Positions 18,631-27,717 of a DNA stretch of 64,000 nt are shown one piece after another. Numbering within the stretch: the first letter of the stretch is position 1; every line of letters begins with the position of its first letter. The stretch comes from Corynebacterium atypicum (GTDB lineage Bacteria; Actinomycetota; Actinomycetes; Mycobacteriales; Mycobacteriaceae): contig NZ_CP008944.1 in assembly GCF_000732945.1 (NCBI RefSeq), forward strand, positions 310,001 through 374,000. Reading direction: 5' to 3'. The notes under the pieces were generated by a model. The model did no database searches, was not told the DNA's origin, and saw only the letters and a program-made list of their open reading frames with translations. The translations under genes and the position numbers were made by a program.

Positions 18631-18677
18631 GCCAAACGGCGTATTTCACCTAGGGAAGGCAAGGAAAAAGGAAACCC

Positions 18678-20690
18678 ATGAGCACTCAAACTGAAACCCA
18701 GGACCGCCCGGAGTTCACTGCACCGGAGTCCATCGTCGAGGGCGTGAGCATCGGTACCGTCCTGGATTCCCACGAACCCAAGGGCGTACCTACCAAGGAT
18801 ATGTGGGAGTACCAGAAGGACCACATGAACTTGGTCTCGCCGCTGAACCGGCGCAAGTTCACCATCCTCGTGGTGGGCACGGGCCTGTCCGGCGGCGCCG
18901 CCGCGGCAGCGCTCGGCGAGCTTGGCTACACGGTGAAGTCGTTTACCTACCACGACGCCCCGCGCCGCGCGCACTCGATTGCGGCTCAGGGCGGCATCAA
19001 CGCCGCTCGCGGCAAGAAGGTAGACAACGACTCCGCCTACCGGCACGTCAAAGACACCGTCAAGGGCGGCGACTACCGCTGCCGCGAGTCTGACTGCTGG
19101 CGCCTGGCCTACGAGTCGGTCCGCGTCATTGACCATATGAACGCCATCGGCGCGCCCTTCGCCCGCGAATACGGCGGCGCGCTGGCAACCCGCTCGTTTG
19201 GCGGCGTGCAGGTCTCGCGCACCTACTACACCCGTGGTCAGACGGGGCAGCAGCTGCAGCTGTCCACCGCTTCCGCGCTGCAGCGTCAGATCCACCTCGG
19301 CAACGTGGAGATCTTCACGCACAACGATCTGCAGGATCTGATCATCACGGAAGAAAACGGGGTCAAGCGGGCGCGCGGCATCGTCACGCGCAACCTGATC
19401 TCCGGGGAGCTGGCCTCCTTCCGGGGCCACGCCGTGATCCTGGCTTCGGGCGGCTACGGCAACGTCTACGGCATGACCACCCTGGCGATTAACTCCAACT
19501 CTTCGGCCATGATGCGGGCCTACGAGCGGGGAGCCTACCTGGCTTCGCCGGCGTTCATTCAGTTCCACCCGACCGGCCTGCCGATTAACTCGGACTGGCA
19601 GTCGAAGACGATTCTGATGAGTGAGTCGCTGCGTAACGACGGCCGCATCTGGTCGCCCAAGGAGCCCGAGGACGACCGCGACCCGAACACGATCCCAGAG
19701 GACGAGCGCGACTACTTCCTCGAGCGCCGCTACCCGGCGTTTGGCAACCTGGTGCCGCGCGACGTCGCCTCGCGTGCGATCACCCAGCAGATCGAGGCCG
19801 GGCTCGGCGTGGGCCCGCTGCACAACTCGGTGTACTTGGACTTCCGGGACGCCTTCGAGCGCCTGGGCAAGCAGACCGTGATCGAGCGCTACTCGAACCT
19901 GTTCAAGATGTACCACGACGCCATCGGCGAGGATCCGCTGGAGCGGCCCATGCGTATTGCGCCTACCGTGCACTTCACCATGGGCGGCCTGTGGACTGAC
20001 TTCAATGAGATGACGGCGATCGACGGGCTGTTTGCGGGCGGGGAGTGCTCGTGGACCTATCACGGCGCGAACCGGTTGGGCGCCAACTCGCTGCTCTCGG
20101 CCTCGGTCGACGGCTGGTTCACCCTGCCGTTCACCGTCCCGAACTACCTTGCCGACCACCTCAACGAGCCGCTGATCGACGAGGACGACCCGGCCATCCA
20201 GGAGGCCCTGGACCGCACCCAGCGGCGGATCGATTACTTCCTCAACAACGAGGGAAGCGACCCGCACGGCCCGGATTACTACCACAGCAAGCTGGGCAAG
20301 CTGCTCTACTACGCCTGTGGTGTGGCCCGCGAGGCCAAGACGACCCGCGATGGCATCGCTAAGATCCGCGAACTGCGCAAGGACTTTATGGCCAACATTC
20401 GGGTGCCCGGCAGCGGGGACCAGATGAACCAGGTCCTCGAGCGCACCCTGCGGCTCTACGACTACTTCACGTTGGCCGAGCTCATGTGCGTCGACGCGAT
20501 GGACCGCAACGAGTCCTGCGGCGCGCACTACCGGCTTGATCACTTGACCGAGGACGGCGAGGCAGCGCGCGACGACGAGCACTGGTGCTTCGTCTCCGCC
20601 TGGGAGGACGCCGGCGAGGGCAAGTTCATCCGGCACGCGGAGCCCCTCCACTTCGAATCGATCCCGCTGCAGACAAGGAACTACAAGTAA
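18678..20690 (+). CDS. sdhA: Succinate dehydrogenase flavoprotein subunit
   Basis: 670 residues. The covalent FAD attachment His 99 in RRAHSIAAQGGINAARG and the substrate loop with HPTGLP are present. It oxidises succinate to fumarate on the cytoplasmic side and passes electrons to SdhB. The site AAGGAAAAAGGAAACCC precedes the ATG. Its stop overlaps the sdhB start by one base (TAATG), so the two are co-translated. Confidence 0.97.
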   Translation: MSTQTETQDRPEFTAPESIVEGVSIGTVLDSHEPKGVPTKDMWEYQKDHMNLVSPLNRRKFTILVVGTGLSGGAAAAALGELGYTVKSFTYHDAPRRAHSIAAQGGINAARGKKVDNDSAYRHVKDTVKGGDYRCRESDCWRLAYESVRVIDHMNAIGAPFAREYGGALATRSFGGVQVSRTYYTRGQTGQQLQLSTASALQRQIHLGNVEIFTHNDLQDLIITEENGVKRARGIVTRNLISGELASFRGHAVILASGGYGNVYGMTTLAINSNSSAMMRAYERGAYLASPAFIQFHPTGLPINSDWQSKTILMSESLRNDGRIWSPKEPEDDRDPNTIPEDERDYFLERRYPAFGNLVPRDVASRAITQQIEAGLGVGPLHNSVYLDFRDAFERLGKQTVIERYSNLFKMYHDAIGEDPLERPMRIAPTVHFTMGGLWTDFNEMTAIDGLFAGGECSWTYHGANRLGANSLLSASVDGWFTLPFTVPNYLADHLNEPLIDEDDPAIQEALDRTQRRIDYFLNNEGSDPHGPDYYHSKLGKLLYYACGVAREAKTTRDGIAKIRELRKDFMANIRVPGSGDQMNQVLERTLRLYDYFTLAELMCVDAMDRNESCGAHYRLDHLTEDGEAARDDEHWCFVSAWEDAGEGKFIRHAEPLHFESIPLQTRNYK

Positions 20691-21439
20691 TGAAACTTCA
20701 ACTTGAGATCTGGCGTCAGTCCGGGCCGACCACTGACGGCAGCTTTGAGTACCTCACGGTCGACGACGCAGTCGAGCAGATGTCGATCCTGGAGCTCCTC
20801 GATCACGTCAACGGCCGACTCATCGAGGAGGGCAAGGAGCCCTTCGCATTCGCCTCCGACTGCCGCGAGGGCATCTGCGGCACGTGCGGCCTGGTAGTCA
20901 ACGGCCGCCCGCACGGCGCCGGCAAGAACGCCCCGGCCTGCCAGCAGCGCCTGTTCAACTACTCGGACGGCGACACGCTCAAGATCGAGCCGTTCCGCTC
21001 GGCCGTATTCCCCGTGATCAAGGACATGGTTGTTGACCGCTCCGCCCTTGACCGGGTGATGGAGCAAGGCGGTTACGTCTCGATCAACGCCGGTACTGCG
21101 CCGGACGCGGATACGCTGCATGAGAACCACCAGCTCGCCGAGTGGTCGTTGGATCACGCGGCCTGCATCGGCTGCGGGGCCTGCGTCGCGGCCTGCCCCA
21201 ATGGCGCGGCCCACCTGTTCACGGGCGCGAAGCTGACCCACCTGTCCAAGCTGCCGTTGGGCAAGGAAGAGCGCGGCCGCCGCGCCCGCAACATGGTGGA
21301 CCAGCTTGAACGCGACTTTGGCCACTGCTCGCTCTACGGCGAGTGCGCCGATGTCTGCCCGGCCGGAATCCCCCTTTCTGCGGTGGCGGCAGTCACAAAA
21401 GAGAGGGCCCGTGCAGCCTTGCGCGGCAAGGATGACTAG
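20690..21439 (+). CDS. sdhB: Succinate dehydrogenase iron-sulfur subunit
   Basis: 249 residues with three cluster motifs: CREGICGTCG plus a later Cys for 2Fe-2S, CIGCGACVAACP for 4Fe-4S, and CSLYGECADVCP completing the 3Fe-4S site. It carries electrons from SdhA to the heme-bearing SdhC and menaquinone. The start ATG 20690 shares a base with the sdhA stop. Confidence 0.97.
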   Translation: MKLQLEIWRQSGPTTDGSFEYLTVDDAVEQMSILELLDHVNGRLIEEGKEPFAFASDCREGICGTCGLVVNGRPHGAGKNAPACQQRLFNYSDGDTLKIEPFRSAVFPVIKDMVVDRSALDRVMEQGGYVSINAGTAPDADTLHENHQLAEWSLDHAACIGCGACVAACPNGAAHLFTGAKLTHLSKLPLGKEERGRRARNMVDQLERDFGHCSLYGECADVCPAGIPLSAVAAVTKERARAALRGKDD

Positions 21440-21484
21440 GCTATAGGCGATACGTTGCGGACTGTGAAGAAAGCGAGTTAGGTG

Positions 21485-21844
21485 ATGTCGACCGCTCACG
21501 CCATTGCGGATACCCGTTCGGAATCCCACCCCACCTATGAGGGCCAGATGCACTACATCGAGGGCTACGACCCGGTGAGCTACGCGGCTCCCCACTCCTC
21601 CCTGGTGCGTGCCCGCACCTGGATTGGGATGGGCATGATCCTGGCGTCGCTGTGCCCGATGGGCATGCTGCTGTGGGTCGGTAGCAGGGCCATGGGCTCG
21701 AGCGCGGCTCCATTTCCCACCATGACCTACCTCGTCATCGCGATCGTGCTCACGCTGATCTCGGTGATCGGCGGCGCGCTGCTGATCTACAGCGGGCGCA
21801 GCAAGTACTTCAAGTACCGCAAGGAAACGGGCAGGGTGAACTAG
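21485..21844 (+). CDS. Small two-helix membrane protein downstream of sdhB
   Basis: About 119 residues with two membrane helices (near residues 44-65 and 80-100) and a short basic tail SKYFKYRKE. It is conserved in position after sdhB in C. glutamicum (cg0448, from memory). GTG 21482 directly before the ATG is an alternative start. Function unknown; an accessory role for the respiratory complex is only suggested by position. Confidence 0.8.
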   Translation: MSTAHAIADTRSESHPTYEGQMHYIEGYDPVSYAAPHSSLVRARTWIGMGMILASLCPMGMLLWVGSRAMGSSAAPFPTMTYLVIAIVLTLISVIGGALLIYSGRSKYFKYRKETGRVN

Positions 21845-21978
21845 CCCTCCCGGTTTCCCACACAGTTCGGGCCTCCGGCGGTCCGGCACCTCCAGCGGCG
21901 CGGCAGGATCTCTCGCAGATGCTGCCGCGTCGTCTTCCTATCCTTAGTCACCTTGCTTAGCGCAGAAGGGAGGCGCCG

Positions 21979-22068
21979 ATGCGGCGCAAGATTGGGCTCG
22001 TAGCCGCGGCGTTCATCGCAGCGATCGTGGGAGTGCAGTTCCTTAAAGCGGGCCTGGCGCTCATGTAA
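21979..22068 (+). CDS. 29-residue single-helix membrane peptide
   Basis: ATG to TAA of 29 codons with a strong ribosome binding site (AAGGGAGG, 21966-21973, five bases from the ATG). The peptide opens MRRKIGLVAAAFIAAIVGVQ, a basic end followed by one hydrophobic helix. A TATCCT -10 candidate lies near 21937. The good translation signal and clean membrane-peptide profile make it more than a chance ORF. I recognise no family. Confidence 0.55.
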   Translation: MRRKIGLVAAAFIAAIVGVQFLKAGLALM

Positions 22069-22104
22069 CCGGCACCGGTTCTTCTCGCCTTTGCTGCACC
22101 GGGC

Positions 22105-22110
22105 GATAAT
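22105..22110 (+). promoter_or_regulatory. -10 of a leaderless DUF445 promoter
   Basis: GATAAT ends seven bases before ATG 22118. Confidence 0.65.
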
Positions 22111-22117
22111 AGATTGC

Positions 22118-23404
22118 ATGGGAAGACACAACCTGCCTTCGGCGGCGCCCGAGGTGGAGGCCGCGCGGCGGGCGACGCTGCGTCGACACAAACTCTTCGT
22201 CACCGGGCTGCTGGTTTTGGCCGCGGTGATCTTTGTGGCGTGCCAGTGGTACGAGCACTCCCCGGGCCCTACGGCTGCGTGGGTGGGCTACGTGTCTGCC
22301 GCCGCTGAGGCGGGCATGGTCGGTGGCCTGGCGGATTGGTTTGCCGTGACGGCGCTGTTCCGACACCCGATGGGCATCCCCATCCCGCACACCGCGCTGA
22401 TTCCAAAGAAGAAAGACCAGCTCGGCGAGGCGCTCTCGAGCTTTGTCGGGGAGAACTTCCTCAACGCGGAGCTGATCACTGAGAAGATCGCGGGCGCGAA
22501 CCTTGCGGCCCGCGCGGGCCAGTGGCTGGCCCAATCGAAAAACGCCGATCGGGTCTCGAGTGAGGCGGGTCGGCTCATCGCAAGCGCGGTGCGCGCGGTC
22601 AACGCCGAAGAGGCCCGCGAGGTTATCGATCGCAGTGTCGTGCAGCGGCTTGCCGAAGGCTCGTGGGGCCCTCCGTTGGGGCGCACGCTCGACGAGCTGC
22701 TGAAAGAGGGCAAAGTGGACCCGCTGATCGACGAGGCCGCGCGCTGGGCGGATCGTGCGGTGCGCGGCTCGGAGCAAGCGATCATCGACGCGGTCAACGC
22801 GCGCAAGCCCATCTGGGCGCCGAGATTTGTGAACAACCTCGTCGGCGAGAAGATCTACCGGGAGTTGGCCAAGTTCACCGGCGATGTGGCCGAAGACCCG
22901 CACCACCCGGCCCGCCACGCGCTGCGCGGCAAGCTCAGCGGGTTCGCGGCGGACCTGCAGCACGACCCTAGGTTGATCGAGCGGGTGGACCTCTGGAAGC
23001 GCGATGTGATGGACTCGCAGGCGGTGCGCGACGCAGCGGCTAGCCTCTGGGAGCGCGGCTCCCACCTCATTATCGACGCGGCCGAGGGCGAGGCCTCTGC
23101 GTTGCGCACCCGGGTGGCGCAGCTGGCGCAGCGGTGGGGCAGGAGGCTGGTCGAGGACGAAAAGGTGCGCGACTCGGCCAACCGGAAGGTGGTCGGTGTG
23201 GCTGCCTTCTTGGCGGAGCACTACTCGACGGAGATCACCAGCATCATCTCTGAGACGGTGCGCGCCTGGGATGCCGCGGAGGCCAGCGAGAAGATCGAGC
23301 TGATGGTGGGCAAGGATCTCCAGTTCATCCGGCTCAACGGCACGATCGTCGGCGCGCTCGCCGGCTTGGCCATTTACACTGGGGCGCAGCTCTTGTTTGG
23401 GTAA
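22118..23404 (+). CDS. DUF445 family membrane protein
   Basis: 428 residues. Two helices near the N terminus flank AGMVGGLADWFAVTALFRHP, the DUF445 signature; a long soluble middle part with helical repeats follows, and a last helix (VGALAGLAIYTGAQLL) ends the protein. The family is widespread and uncharacterised. ATG 22118 is chosen because of the leaderless -10; an upstream in-frame start at 22091 lies inside the promoter. Confidence 0.88.
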   Translation: MGRHNLPSAAPEVEAARRATLRRHKLFVTGLLVLAAVIFVACQWYEHSPGPTAAWVGYVSAAAEAGMVGGLADWFAVTALFRHPMGIPIPHTALIPKKKDQLGEALSSFVGENFLNAELITEKIAGANLAARAGQWLAQSKNADRVSSEAGRLIASAVRAVNAEEAREVIDRSVVQRLAEGSWGPPLGRTLDELLKEGKVDPLIDEAARWADRAVRGSEQAIIDAVNARKPIWAPRFVNNLVGEKIYRELAKFTGDVAEDPHHPARHALRGKLSGFAADLQHDPRLIERVDLWKRDVMDSQAVRDAAASLWERGSHLIIDAAEGEASALRTRVAQLAQRWGRRLVEDEKVRDSANRKVVGVAAFLAEHYSTEITSIISETVRAWDAAEASEKIELMVGKDLQFIRLNGTIVGALAGLAIYTGAQLLFG

Positions 23405-23472
23405 CCAGGCCCAAAAAATGCAGCACCACATGATCACCCATAATCGAAAACACCGGAATATAAGGAGCGCTC

Positions 23473-23967
23473 ATGACCGACACGGCACACAACGCCGCTG
23501 GCCCGCACAACGAGGACGCGCTAAACCGGCTGGCCGGCCAGGTTAAGGCCGCGCGCGACCGGGTCGCGCAGACCTTCAGCGGGGTAGATGACATGGAGTC
23601 TGCGAAGAAGGCCGCGGCGCAGTTAGGCGCGGATATCGAGGCCCTTGCACGGCAGTTTGCCAGCCGCGTCCAGGATCACCGCTCGGGTGCCGGCCAGGCG
23701 ACGGAGCAGGACGGATCGACGCTGGAGTCGCTTCGCGACGCCGCGCAATCGCTGGTGCGCGAGGGTGAGCAGGCGCTGGCTCAGCTGAAGGAGAAGGGCG
23801 CAGACTTTGCCGAGCAGGCGAGCCAAGACGAGCGGCTGGCGGACTTGCGCCGACGCGTGGAGGCCATACTCGGCGGCGATCGTACGGAAGACCGCTCAGG
23901 GCGGCCGGGTACTCCGGATATTATCGACGGCGAGGTGCTCGACGAGCGCCAGTCCGACGCGCGCTAG
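23473..23967 (+). CDS. CGLAU_01105-type coiled-coil protein
   Basis: 164 charged residues, mostly predictable as amphipathic helix with heptad-like spacing (for example around VREGEQALAQLKEKGADF), no membrane segment and no cysteine. It resembles a small family seen in corynebacteria between the DUF445 and DUF2516 genes. AAGGAG precedes the ATG by six bases and a CATAAT -10 candidate lies near 23441. Function unknown. Confidence 0.8.
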   Translation: MTDTAHNAAGPHNEDALNRLAGQVKAARDRVAQTFSGVDDMESAKKAAAQLGADIEALARQFASRVQDHRSGAGQATEQDGSTLESLRDAAQSLVREGEQALAQLKEKGADFAEQASQDERLADLRRRVEAILGGDRTEDRSGRPGTPDIIDGEVLDERQSDAR

Positions 23968-24057
23968 CGGGATCGTCGTTACGGGAGTTGCTGTTATGTG
24001 TCCCGGCTCCCGGCCGGCTAGCGTGGCCTTTTAGCCTAGAACAGAAAGGTTGAATAC

Positions 24058-24348
24058 GTGGGTCAAGTGCTTTTATGGCTGGCCTATTTCCAGTGGGGGC
24101 TCTTCATGCTGGTGGGCGTGTTCGGTCTCATTGGGGCCGGCTTCGCCACCACCACCCGGGAGGACGCGTTTACCGCAGCTGACCGGCAGCAGAAGTGGGT
24201 TTGGGTGGGCTTGTTGCTGCTATCGGCCTTTTTGGTGATCGTCAACATGCCCTTTTTATCTTGGATCGGCATCGTCATCATCGGGCTTTACTGGTGGGAC
24301 GTTCGCCCGCAGCTCAACGACCTGATTAAGGGGGCCGGGGGATGGTAG
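24058..24348 (+). CDS. DUF2516 family membrane protein
   Basis: 96 residues with three hydrophobic segments and a C-terminal WWDVRPQL motif. AGAAAGG sits before the GTG start. The last seven bases overlap the start of the following DeoC-like gene, so the two are coupled. Function unknown. Confidence 0.85.
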   Translation: MGQVLLWLAYFQWGLFMLVGVFGLIGAGFATTTREDAFTAADRQQKWVWVGLLLLSAFLVIVNMPFLSWIGIVIIGLYWWDVRPQLNDLIKGAGGW

Positions 24349-25094
24349 AACCCGCCCAGCTGGGCCTCGACCTCACGGTGCGCCGCGGTGTCGCCGCAAC
24401 GCCAAGCGCGTTGGTGAGCGAGGAGATTGGCTGCGCCGCGCGGGCGGGCCTGGCGGCGGTGACGGTGCCGGCGGGGTGGTTGCCCGTGAACGCGGGGGAA
24501 TTGGCCGATCAGCCTGCAGGCGGCGGCCACCTGGTGGTGACCGCCGCCTGCGGCTATCCCACCGGCAGGCATCACGACCTGGTCGTGGCCGCCGAGGCGC
24601 GCCTGGCCGTGCAGTTTGGCGCGCCGTCGGTGGTGGTGGCCCTCGATGCGGCCCGGGCGGTCGCCGACGCTGACGCGGGCGTTTTGACCCGGCTCGTGAC
24701 GTGCCGCGAGGCGGTTTTTGAACAGGTCGAGCTGGCTGCGGCCGTCGACGTGGGGGAGCTCGGCGCCGAGGCCGCGGAGATCGGGGTCGCTGAGATTGAG
24801 GGGGCTGCACCGATCCCGAGCGGGGCGGGGCGCGATCCGGCCCTGGAGGAGCTGGCCGCCAGACTGGCCCGCGCCGTGCGCGGGGCGGGCGCTGACGCGC
24901 TGGTGGTGCGCCTGCCGGTACTGGATTCTCGGAGCGAGGCCGTGGTGGCTGAGATTCGTCAGGCGCTGGGGCCTGCGTTCCCACTCCGGGTGGCTCTCGC
25001 CGTGCCAGGCGCGCAGGCCGAGCCGCTCATCGCAGCGGGGGCCAGCCGGCTCGACGTCGCCGACCCGTGGGCGCTGGCCGCACGGGAGCGCTAG
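24342..25094 (+). CDS. DeoC-like TIM-barrel protein lacking catalytic lysines
   Basis: 250 residues that align by eye to deoxyribose-phosphate aldolase: LGLDLTVRRGVAATPSAL matches the LDHTLLKPDAT block and TAACGYPTGRHHDLVVAAEA matches VIGFPLGANTTEVKVFEA. The protein contains no lysine at all, so the Schiff-base Lys and the KTSTGF motif are absent. It cannot work as a class I aldolase and is best seen as a degenerate paralogue, perhaps a binding protein. C. glutamicum has a true deoC nearby. Confidence 0.6.
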   Translation: MVEPAQLGLDLTVRRGVAATPSALVSEEIGCAARAGLAAVTVPAGWLPVNAGELADQPAGGGHLVVTAACGYPTGRHHDLVVAAEARLAVQFGAPSVVVALDAARAVADADAGVLTRLVTCREAVFEQVELAAAVDVGELGAEAAEIGVAEIEGAAPIPSGAGRDPALEELAARLARAVRGAGADALVVRLPVLDSRSEAVVAEIRQALGPAFPLRVALAVPGAQAEPLIAAGASRLDVADPWALAARER

Positions 25095-25966
25095 GCGGCG
25101 CGCTGCTGCGCCGGCTGCGGCGCGGTCTTCTCGTGCTGGGGGTGGCTGCCGGGAACCCCGACATGGTTGACGTCAGAAAGCGGGACGTCGTTCCCGCTCA
25201 CCTTGACGCGGGCGCCGCCGTCGACGATGTCGAAAGCCTCGATGGTCAGGGGGGCGTCGAGGTTCATCGAGCCGTCGACGCTGTCCGAGAGCGCGGAGCC
25301 GATCTGCTCCGAGATCTCCTTGGGCAGTTCCACGCCCAGCAACGAGGTGCCGACGATGGCGAAAGTCAACCCGCCGTTTTCGACCTTAGGCTGCATGGTC
25401 AGCACGGCGGCGCCGCTGGTGAACTCGATGTCGAAGGTGCCGTCCGTGGCGTCGGAAGTCACATCAGTGACCCGGACCAGCTGGCGCACCAGCGATTGGG
25501 CAAAGGATTCGTGCGCCGCCGCGGACTGTCCTTCCTGCTGAGCCATGGCCTGTTGGATGGTGGCCAGCAGGAATTCGTCGGTCAGTAGCGTGGTGGCCTC
25601 GAGGTGCCCGGCCACGGGCGCCTGTGGGTGAGAGATGTCAAGTTTCTTGGCGGTGAGGTCGAGCGCGGGATTGCCCGACACGCTCGGTGGGGTGGTGGAG
25701 TCTTGGCTGGGGGTGATGCGAAGGGTTTCGGGCAGCGTCATCCGCATCTGCGGCACGCTGCCTCTGACCAGCCCGAGGATCAAGGGGCTCGATCCGAAAG
25801 ACACTTCCGGTTCCTCGGTCAATTCAGTGCCTTGAGCGGCTGCTTGCTCCCGGTATTGGTTGGTGATTTGGCTGGTCATGTACCAGCGCAGCCCCACCTC
25901 GGCAATGAGCCCGAGGATCAGGACGGCCGCGACGGTGGCGAAAAGGGCCTTGGAAAAAGTCTTCAA
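25091..25966 (-). CDS. DUF2993/LmeA-family lipid-binding membrane protein
   Basis: 291 residues: an N-terminal membrane anchor (residues 6-28, LFATVAAVLILGLIAEVGL) and an outer DUF2993 domain of alternating strands. In mycobacteria the relative LmeA binds phospholipid and takes part in lipomannan growth. Here a role in envelope lipid handling is inferred. The start is TTG with CGGAG upstream. It converges on the DeoC-like gene, overlapping by four bases. Confidence 0.8.
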   Translation of the reverse strand: MKTFSKALFATVAAVLILGLIAEVGLRWYMTSQITNQYREQAAAQGTELTEEPEVSFGSSPLILGLVRGSVPQMRMTLPETLRITPSQDSTTPPSVSGNPALDLTAKKLDISHPQAPVAGHLEATTLLTDEFLLATIQQAMAQQEGQSAAAHESFAQSLVRQLVRVTDVTSDATDGTFDIEFTSGAAVLTMQPKVENGGLTFAIVGTSLLGVELPKEISEQIGSALSDSVDGSMNLDAPLTIEAFDIVDGGARVKVSGNDVPLSDVNHVGVPGSHPQHEKTAPQPAQQRAA

Positions 25967-26039
25967 TGCGGTCTCCGTGCCGTCGGGGGCCGCGGTGCGT
26001 GCCCCCGTCAGTGAGTGGTGGTACCTGCCGATCCAGCGG

Positions 26040-26543
26040 TTAGAGGTTGTCGCCGATCCACTGCTCGATGAGCTTGGCCTCGTTGGCCAGAATCTCCTCG
26101 AGGGCCTCGGAAACCTTGGGCTCGATGGCGTCGCCCATGAACGGGATGTTAACGCTGACCTCGTTCTCGTAGCTGATCGTTGTGGTCGCGTCGGAGCCGG
26201 TCAGCGTGGCCTCGCCCGAGTAGCTGACGGGGGTGCCCTTGACGTCGGCCGTGTAGTCGAGGTCGCTGGACTCGCCCTCGAGGGCGCCGACCGTGACCAC
26301 CCGCTTGACCTTCAGAGACTGCGAGATCATCGAGCGGACGGCCTCCGGGAGGATGTCGATGGGCAGCACCTCGAAGAGGGTGGCCTCTGCGCCGCCCTCG
26401 GTGTCGACGAACTCGTGCACCTGACCGGGCTCGGGGGACAGATTGGCCACGTCGAAGGCCCAGAACTCCTCGCTGGTGAGCGCTTGGTGCACCTTCTGAG
26501 CTGGTTGGTTGATGGTCACGGTGGTTTCGCTACGGGTTGTCAT
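26040..26543 (-). CDS. DUF2505 family protein
   Basis: 167 residues of an SRPBCC/START-like fold (INQPAQKVHQALTSEEFW at the start), a hydrophobic-ligand pocket family of unknown role. It is acidic, has no membrane helix and is probably cytoplasmic. It is divergent from murB with only 24 bases between start codons; its own -10 TAGTCT (complement of 26551-26556) ends seven bases before the ATG, indicating a leaderless mRNA. Confidence 0.85.
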   Translation of the reverse strand: MTTRSETTVTINQPAQKVHQALTSEEFWAFDVANLSPEPGQVHEFVDTEGGAEATLFEVLPIDILPEAVRSMISQSLKVKRVVTVGALEGESSDLDYTADVKGTPVSYSGEATLTGSDATTTISYENEVSVNIPFMGDAIEPKVSEALEEILANEAKLIEQWIGDNL

Positions 26544-26550
26544 GCCCTTA

Positions 26551-26560
26551 AGACTACCGT
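26551..26560. promoter_or_regulatory. Overlapping divergent -10 boxes of DUF2505 and murB genes
   Basis: On the minus strand TAGTCT (26556-26551) serves the DUF2505 gene; on the plus strand TACCGT (26555-26560) serves murB. They share two base pairs, and each ends seven bases before its start codon. Confidence 0.6.
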
Positions 26561-26567
26561 TAACCAG

Positions 26568-27710
26568 GTGTGTGCTAAACCTCTGACGCCGCCGGACGGA
26601 CTCGCCCGGGATCTCGCCGCCATCGATGGCGCCAAGATCGATCGCGACACAACCTTTGCCGAGCTGACCACATTGCGCTTGGGTGGCTCGCCCATCGCCA
26701 CCGTGCGGTGCCGCACCAGGCAGGCGCTCGCCGACGCGGTGGCGCTTCTCGACGCCGCGGGCGTGCCGGCGCTAGTGGTCGGCGGGGGATCGAACCTGGT
26801 GGTCGCCGACGGCGACGTCGGATGCGTCGCGGTCGTGGCCGAGTGCGCGGAGGTGACCGTGGATGCCGCCCGCGGACGGGTCATCGCGGAGGCCGGCGCC
26901 GTCTTTGACGACGTCGTTGCCCAGACCGTCGCCGCCGGGCTCGGCGGGCTGGAGTGCCTGTCTGGGATCCCGGGGTCGATCGGCGCTACCCCGGTGCAAA
27001 ACGTGGGCGCCTACGGAGCGGAGATCGCGGAGGTGCTCTCCGGGGTCCAGCTCTTCGACCGCCGGTCCGGCTCCGCGTCGTGGGTGGAACCGGAGGCCCT
27101 CGAGCTGTCCTACCGCTACTCCAACCTCAAGTTCACCCAGCGGGCGGTGGTGCTCGCGGTGGAGCTTCGGCTGAGCGCCGATGGGTTGTCCGCGCCGCTG
27201 CGCTTCGGCGCACTTGCGAGCGCGCTGGGGGCCACTGGCGCCGACCAGCGCTTCCCGGCGGCGGACGTGCGGCGGGAGGTGCTGCGGCTGCGCGCGGGCA
27301 AGGGGATGGTCCTCGACGAGGCGGACCACGATACGTGGTCGGCCGGCTCCTTCTTTACCAACCCGATCGTCTCGCCGGCGCTGGCGCAGCAGGTCTGCGA
27401 CGCCGTGCGCGCGACTTTGGGCGGCGCGGAGGCCGACCGGATGCCGCGCTACCCGGCCGGCGAGCAGGTCAAGCTGTCTGCGGCGTGGCTCATTGAGCGC
27501 GCCGGCTTCCCCCGCGGCTTCCCGGGGCAGGGCGCCCCGGTGCGGCTTTCTACCAAGCACACGCTCGCGCTGACCAACCGGGGAGGGGCCACGACCCAGG
27601 ACTTGGTGGAGCTCGCCCGCCGGGTCCGCGACGGGGTGCGCACGGCCTTCGGCGTCGAGTTGCGCCCGGAGCCGGTGTGGGTCGGCGTGGGCATCGACGC
27701 CGCCGGCTAG
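26568..27710 (+). CDS. murB: UDP-N-acetylenolpyruvoylglucosamine reductase
   Basis: 380 residues. FAD-binding VVGGGSNLVV, GLECLSGIPGSIGATPVQN and GAYGAE, the tyrosine motif YRYSNLK and the catalytic Ser in AGSFFTNPIV identify MurB, which reduces the enolpyruvyl group to make UDP-MurNAc for peptidoglycan in the cytoplasm. GTG 26568 is chosen because the -10 TACCGT ends seven bases earlier and no ribosome binding site exists; longer open frame upstream overlaps the divergent gene. Confidence 0.93.
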   Translation: MCAKPLTPPDGLARDLAAIDGAKIDRDTTFAELTTLRLGGSPIATVRCRTRQALADAVALLDAAGVPALVVGGGSNLVVADGDVGCVAVVAECAEVTVDAARGRVIAEAGAVFDDVVAQTVAAGLGGLECLSGIPGSIGATPVQNVGAYGAEIAEVLSGVQLFDRRSGSASWVEPEALELSYRYSNLKFTQRAVVLAVELRLSADGLSAPLRFGALASALGATGADQRFPAADVRREVLRLRAGKGMVLDEADHDTWSAGSFFTNPIVSPALAQQVCDAVRATLGGAEADRMPRYPAGEQVKLSAAWLIERAGFPRGFPGQGAPVRLSTKHTLALTNRGGATTQDLVELARRVRDGVRTAFGVELRPEPVWVGVGIDAAG

Positions 27711-27717
27711 CCCGCGC

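Noticed and set aside
18627..20651. 674-codon minus-strand open frame opposite sdhA
   Set aside because: Exact shadow of sdhA with no recognisable motif or start signal; long antisense frames are expected at this GC content.
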